In this document: positions 61,050 to 64,000 of the stretch, piece after piece
How positions within the stretch are numbered: position 1 is the stretch's first letter
Layout: the number at the start of each line of letters is the position of its first letter
NCBI GenBank assembly: GCA_019635735.1
Contig: JAHBYX010000005.1
Span: forward strand, 62,001-126,000
Length of the DNA: 64,000 nt
Source of the DNA: Mesorhizobium sp.
GTDB taxonomy: Bacteria; Pseudomonadota; Alphaproteobacteria; Rhizobiales; Rhizobiaceae
Reading direction: 5' to 3'
Notes under the pieces: generated by a model
Database searches by the model: none
What the model was told of the DNA's origin: nothing
Seen by the model: the letters and a program-made list of their open reading frames with translations, nothing else
Made by a program: the position numbers and the translations under genes

Positions 61050-61084
61050 TGACTGCAATGACTGCAATGCAGTCAACGCAGTCA
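61050..61084. promoter_or_regulatory. Double-dyad operator overlapping the ubiB 3' end
   Basis: Four copies of an ACTGC/GCAGT half-site make one large dyad: TGACTGCAATGACTGCA, then TGCAGTCAACGCAGTCA (two mismatches in 17). It starts 37 nt upstream of the first antitoxin and overlaps the last codon of ubiB. On the minus strand TTGACT within it could serve as a -35 element. Two RHH dimers could bind side by side. Confidence 0.75.
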
Positions 61085-62656
61085 CGTCACCTGCCACGCA
61101 ATCCACACCAGCGCCAGCGCGCCGACCCACATCGCCACGCGGCCCCAGCGGGTTCCGCGCGCCTCGGCCTTGCCGATCTGCCGCGCCGTCTCCTCGTCGA
61201 AGCGCAGGCCGTGCTCGGCCATCAGGTCGATCTCGCGCGTCAGGCGCTCGGTGCGCTCGGCAAGCTCCGGGGCCTGCCGGGCGAGCGCCACGAGCGCGTT
61301 CAGCCCGTCCCGCGCATCGATCATCAGGCCCTTGGGCCCGAGATTGTCGCGGATCCAGCCGCCGACGACCGGCTCCGCCGTCTTCCACATGTTGAAAGCT
61401 GGATTGAGGGTGCGGGCAACGCCTTCGACGACGACCATCGTCTTCTGCAGCATCACCAGTTCCGGCCGCGCCTCCATGTCGAACAGTTCCGTCACCTCGA
61501 ACAGCAGCGTCAGCAGCTTCGCCATCGAGATCGTCTCGGCCGGCTGGCCGTGGATCGGCTCGCCGATGGCGCGGATCGCCTGCGCGAAGGAGGCGGGGTC
61601 GTGGCGGCGGGGCACGTAGCCGGCCTCGAAATGCACGTCGGCGACGCGGCGGTAGTCGCGCACGATGAAGCCGTAGAGGATCTCGGCGAGGAAGCGCCGC
61701 TCCTTCTTGCCGAGCCTGCCGGTGATGCCGAAATCGACCGCGACGATCGTCCCGTCCGCCTCGACGAAGAGGTTGCCCGGGTGCATGTCGGCGTGGAAGA
61801 AGCCGTCCCTCAGCGTATGGCGCAGGAAGGACTGGATCAGCGTCGCGGCAAGCGCGTTGAGGTCGTGCCCGGCGGCGCGCAGGCCCGCGATGTCGGACAT
61901 CTTGATGCCGTCGATCCATTCGAGCGTCAGCACGTCGCGCCCGGTGCGCTCCCAGTCGACGGCGGGCACGCGGAAGCCCGGATCGTCCGCCGTATTCTCG
62001 CCGATCTCCGACAGCGCGGCCGCCTCCAGCCGCAGATCCATCTCGATCTTGGTGGTCTGTTCGAGGATCTGTGTCACCTGCACGGGACGCAGCCGGCGCG
62101 TCGCCGGGACGAAGCGCTCCATCTGCCGCGCGGCCAGGAAGTAGCTCTCGAGGTCCTGGAAGAAGCGGCGGCGCACGCCCGGCCGGATGACCTTGACCGC
62201 GACCTTGCGGGTCGCGCCGTCCTTCAGCACCTCCGCCGGGTGCACCTGGGCGATCGAGGCCGCGGCGACCGGCTCGCCCAGCGAGGCATAGAGATCGTCG
62301 AGGGGACGCCCAAGCGATTCCTCGATCGCGGCGACCGACGCTTCGCGCGGGAAGGTCGCCATCTGGTCCTGCAGCCTGGCGAGATCGTTGGCGATCTCGG
62401 TGCCGACCACGTCGGGCCGGGTGGCGAGGAACTGGCCGAGCTTGACATAGGACGGGCCGAGCCGGGTGACGGCCTTGGAGAAGCGCTCGCTCCGATCGAG
62501 GCGGGACGAACGGCGCCGCGAGAGCAGCCTGCCCAGCCGCCAGCCGAATTTCGGCAGGCCCCACAGCTGATCGCCCGGCAAGGCCGCGACGACGCCCTCG
62601 CGAACCATGATCCAGCCCGCGCGCGCCAGTCGGAAGTAAGCGCCCAATGTGCTCAT
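61082..62656 (-). CDS. ubiB: Ubiquinone biosynthesis kinase-like protein UbiB
   Basis: Membrane-bound atypical kinase/ATPase (ABC1/ADCK family), 524 aa, needed for ubiquinone synthesis. The KxGQ-type motif is SYVKLGQFLATRPD (69-82), the alanine-rich loop is AAASIAQVH (131-139), followed by AVKVIRPGV and the DFG-like VAVDFGITG. A C-terminal membrane helix (VAMWVGALALVWIAWQV) is predicted. It begins 7 nt after ubiE. Its stop lies inside the TA operator. Confidence 0.96.
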   Translation of the reverse strand: MSTLGAYFRLARAGWIMVREGVVAALPGDQLWGLPKFGWRLGRLLSRRRSSRLDRSERFSKAVTRLGPSYVKLGQFLATRPDVVGTEIANDLARLQDQMATFPREASVAAIEESLGRPLDDLYASLGEPVAAASIAQVHPAEVLKDGATRKVAVKVIRPGVRRRFFQDLESYFLAARQMERFVPATRRLRPVQVTQILEQTTKIEMDLRLEAAALSEIGENTADDPGFRVPAVDWERTGRDVLTLEWIDGIKMSDIAGLRAAGHDLNALAATLIQSFLRHTLRDGFFHADMHPGNLFVEADGTIVAVDFGITGRLGKKERRFLAEILYGFIVRDYRRVADVHFEAGYVPRRHDPASFAQAIRAIGEPIHGQPAETISMAKLLTLLFEVTELFDMEARPELVMLQKTMVVVEGVARTLNPAFNMWKTAEPVVGGWIRDNLGPKGLMIDARDGLNALVALARQAPELAERTERLTREIDLMAEHGLRFDEETARQIGKAEARGTRWGRVAMWVGALALVWIAWQVT

Positions 62657-62663
62657 GCGCCGG

Positions 62664-63440
62664 TCAGATCTTCCAGGCCGAATGGAGCGCCGCGATGCCG
62701 CCGGAGAAATCGCGCCAGGTCGCCCGCGACAGACCGGCTGCCGTGATCATCGCCGCGAAGTCGCGTTGGTTGGGGAATTTTCGGATCGACTCGACGAGAT
62801 AGCGGTAGGGCTCGCCGTCGCCGGTCACCACCTGGCCGATGCGCGGAATGGCGTTGAAGGACCAGGCGTCGTAGACGCGGTCGAGTAGCGGCATGTCGAC
62901 CTCGGAGAATTCCAGGCAGAGGAAGCGGCCGCCGGGCTTCAGCACGCGCGCCGCCTCCGCGAGTGCCACCTCGATGCGCGGCACGTTGCGGATGCCGAAG
63001 GCGATCGTATAGGCGTCGAACGTGTCGTCGGAGAAAGGCAGTTCCTCGGCATTGGCCTCGACGAAGTCGACATTGCCGGCAATGCCGCGCTTTTCCGCCC
63101 GCTCGCGGCCGACCGACAGCATCGAGCCGTTGATGTCGAGCACGGTGACATGGGCGTTGCGCTGCGACGCCTCGACGATGCGAAAGGCGATGTCGCCGGT
63201 GCCGCCAGCGACGTCGAGCGAGCGCCAGTCGCCGCGCTTCGGCGGGTTGAGCCAGGTCACCATCGCATCTTTCCAGACGCGATGCATGCCGGCCGACATC
63301 AGGTCGTTCATCAGGTCGTAGCGGTTGGCGACCTTGTGGAAGACGTCATTGACGAGGCCCTGCTTCTCGCCGGGCGCGACATCGCGGAAACCGTAGGAGG
63401 TCTCCATTCCGCCGCCGACCGTGGTGCGCTGTTCTGACAT
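62664..63440 (-). CDS. ubiE: Ubiquinone/menaquinone C-methyltransferase UbiE
   Basis: SAM-dependent methyltransferase of 258 aa in quinone synthesis. UbiE signatures: [18 protein letters not shown] (about 41-58), SAM motif [14 protein letters not shown] (75-87), and the late [20 protein letters not shown]. First gene of the ubiE-ubiB-TA-coaBC-GNAT transcription unit, divergent from the deaminase gene. Confidence 0.96.
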   Translation of the reverse strand: MSEQRTTVGGGMETSYGFRDVAPGEKQGLVNDVFHKVANRYDLMNDLMSAGMHRVWKDAMVTWLNPPKRGDWRSLDVAGGTGDIAFRIVEASQRNAHVTVLDINGSMLSVGRERAEKRGIAGNVDFVEANAEELPFSDDTFDAYTIAFGIRNVPRIEVALAEAARVLKPGGRFLCLEFSEVDMPLLDRVYDAWSFNAIPRIGQVVTGDGEPYRYLVESIRKFPNQRDFAAMITAAGLSRATWRDFSGGIAALHSAWKI

Positions 63441-63573
63441 GATTGTGTCCCGTCGAATTCGGGCCGGACCATAGCCGATGCGTTTCTGCGGCGCTATTGT
63501 CCGGGCCGCGATGAACCGCCGCGCACCGAATCATGGTCAACGCGGTCAAGTCGCGCCGAATGGAGCATTGCCG

Positions 63574-64000
63574 ATGGTGTTGAAAGCCGAGATCCATTGC
63601 CATGTCGAGGGCGCGGCGTCTCCCGACCTGGTGATGAAGCAGGCGCGCAAATACGGCGCGGACGTCTCGGGCTTCATCAAGGACGGCTCGTTCGTCTGGC
63701 ACGATTTCACCAGCTTCCTCGCCGCCTACGACGCGGCGTCCAGCCTCTTCCGCGACGAGGAAGACTATGCGCGGCTGACCGAGACCTATCTCACCAGCCT
63801 GGCGCGCGAGGGCGCCATCTATTCCGAAGTCTTCACCTCGCCCGACCATGCCGTCAAATCCGGCCTGTCGCCGGTGGCCTATACGAACGCGCTCGGCGAA
63901 GGCATCAGGCGGGCCAATGCCAAGACCGGCATCGAAGGTCGGATGATCGTCACCGGCGTGCGCCATTTCGGCGTCGAATCGGTCGAGGCGGCGGCGCGTT
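63574..64000 (+). CDS. add: Adenosine deaminase (C-terminus beyond window)
   Basis: Zn amidohydrolase that converts adenosine to inosine. The 142 visible residues start MVLKAEIHCHVEGAASPDLV with the metal-binding HxH (His8, His10) and the substrate-binding Glu12-like position. The family region FTSFLAAYDAASSLFRDEED and EVFTSPDHAVKSG follow. GGAG lies nine bases before ATG 63574. The rest, including the catalytic His and Asp, is past the window edge. In several rhizobia add follows deoB; here they are 31 kb apart. Confidence 0.92.
   Translation, partial: MVLKAEIHCHVEGAASPDLVMKQARKYGADVSGFIKDGSFVWHDFTSFLAAYDAASSLFRDEEDYARLTETYLTSLAREGAIYSEVFTSPDHAVKSGLSPVAYTNALGEGIRRANAKTGIEGRMIVTGVRHFGVESVEAAAR

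Overview
The window is a GC-rich bacterial chromosome segment with very dense coding on both strands. Gene content points to an alphaproteobacterium of the order Hyphomicrobiales (Rhizobiales), probably close to Mesorhizobium/Phyllobacteriaceae. The pointers are an SRP RNA gene directly upstream of dnaX, a membrane-anchored CycM-type cytochrome c, a rhizobial-style cpa/tad pilus locus, mutM-echA-rpsT ahead of dnaA, the ubiE-ubiB-coaBC block, and small families such as DUF2244, DUF6356 and DUF2214. This is inference from family knowledge; no database search was run. I saw no rRNA, tRNA, CRISPR array, phage or insertion sequence.

Layout. 1-5.7 kb: 3' truncated dnaX and its upstream SRP RNA (minus), then HIT and NudC (plus), an orphan nucleotidyltransferase behind two near-identical 30-bp palindromes, and kdsB-pheA (minus). 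5.9-16.1 kb: cytochrome c, then a yejA1-yejA2-yejB-yejE-[vapBC]-yejF peptide importer operon with a toxin-antitoxin module embedded in it, followed by a 2-hydroxyacid dehydrogenase. 16.1-18.7 kb: NlpC/P60 peptidase, MarR regulator and M17 aminopeptidase. 18.8-31.3 kb: a Tad/Flp pilus locus (tadD, a DUF305 gene, cpaB-C-D-E-F-tadB-tadC, cpaA, flp, an isolated secretin N-domain protein, two TadE-like pseudopilins). 31.5-39.7 kb: deoB-mutM, echA, rpsT, then dnaA, dnaN and recF. 39.7-46.3 kb: an Ada-type methyltransferase, ParDE, nth, membrane proteins, HAD-dut, small hypothetical genes and an Lrp regulator. 46.4-58.9 kb: an accessory metabolic/detoxification stretch (ArsR-SRPBCC-VOC-SRPBCC-GST-DHFR-like, glutaminase, MFS, PEP-mutase-like, prfC, TetR with a divergent DAPG-hydrolase-like gene, GST, 1-Cys peroxiredoxin, ArsR, GNAT). 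58.9-64 kb: ubiE-ubiB-[two FitA-like antitoxins + VapC]-coaBC on the minus strand and a partial divergent adenosine deaminase.

How they work together. Replication is represented by dnaX, dnaA, dnaN and recF. DNA repair and nucleotide-pool care are covered by mutM, nth, dut, the HAD hydrolase, NudC and the Ada-like protein. Envelope functions include the Yej peptide importer, the Tad pilus, KdsB and NlpC. Quinone and CoA synthesis come from ubiE, ubiB and coaBC.

The most distinctive feature is the number of small TA-type modules, each behind its own visible dyad. VapBC sits inside the yej operon and a FitA/VapC cassette sits inside the ubi-coaBC operon, both joined to core genes by stop/start overlaps or very short gaps. 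ParDE lies next to the Ada gene. The isolated nucleotidyltransferase with twin palindromes is the best candidate here for an incompletely described autoregulated system.
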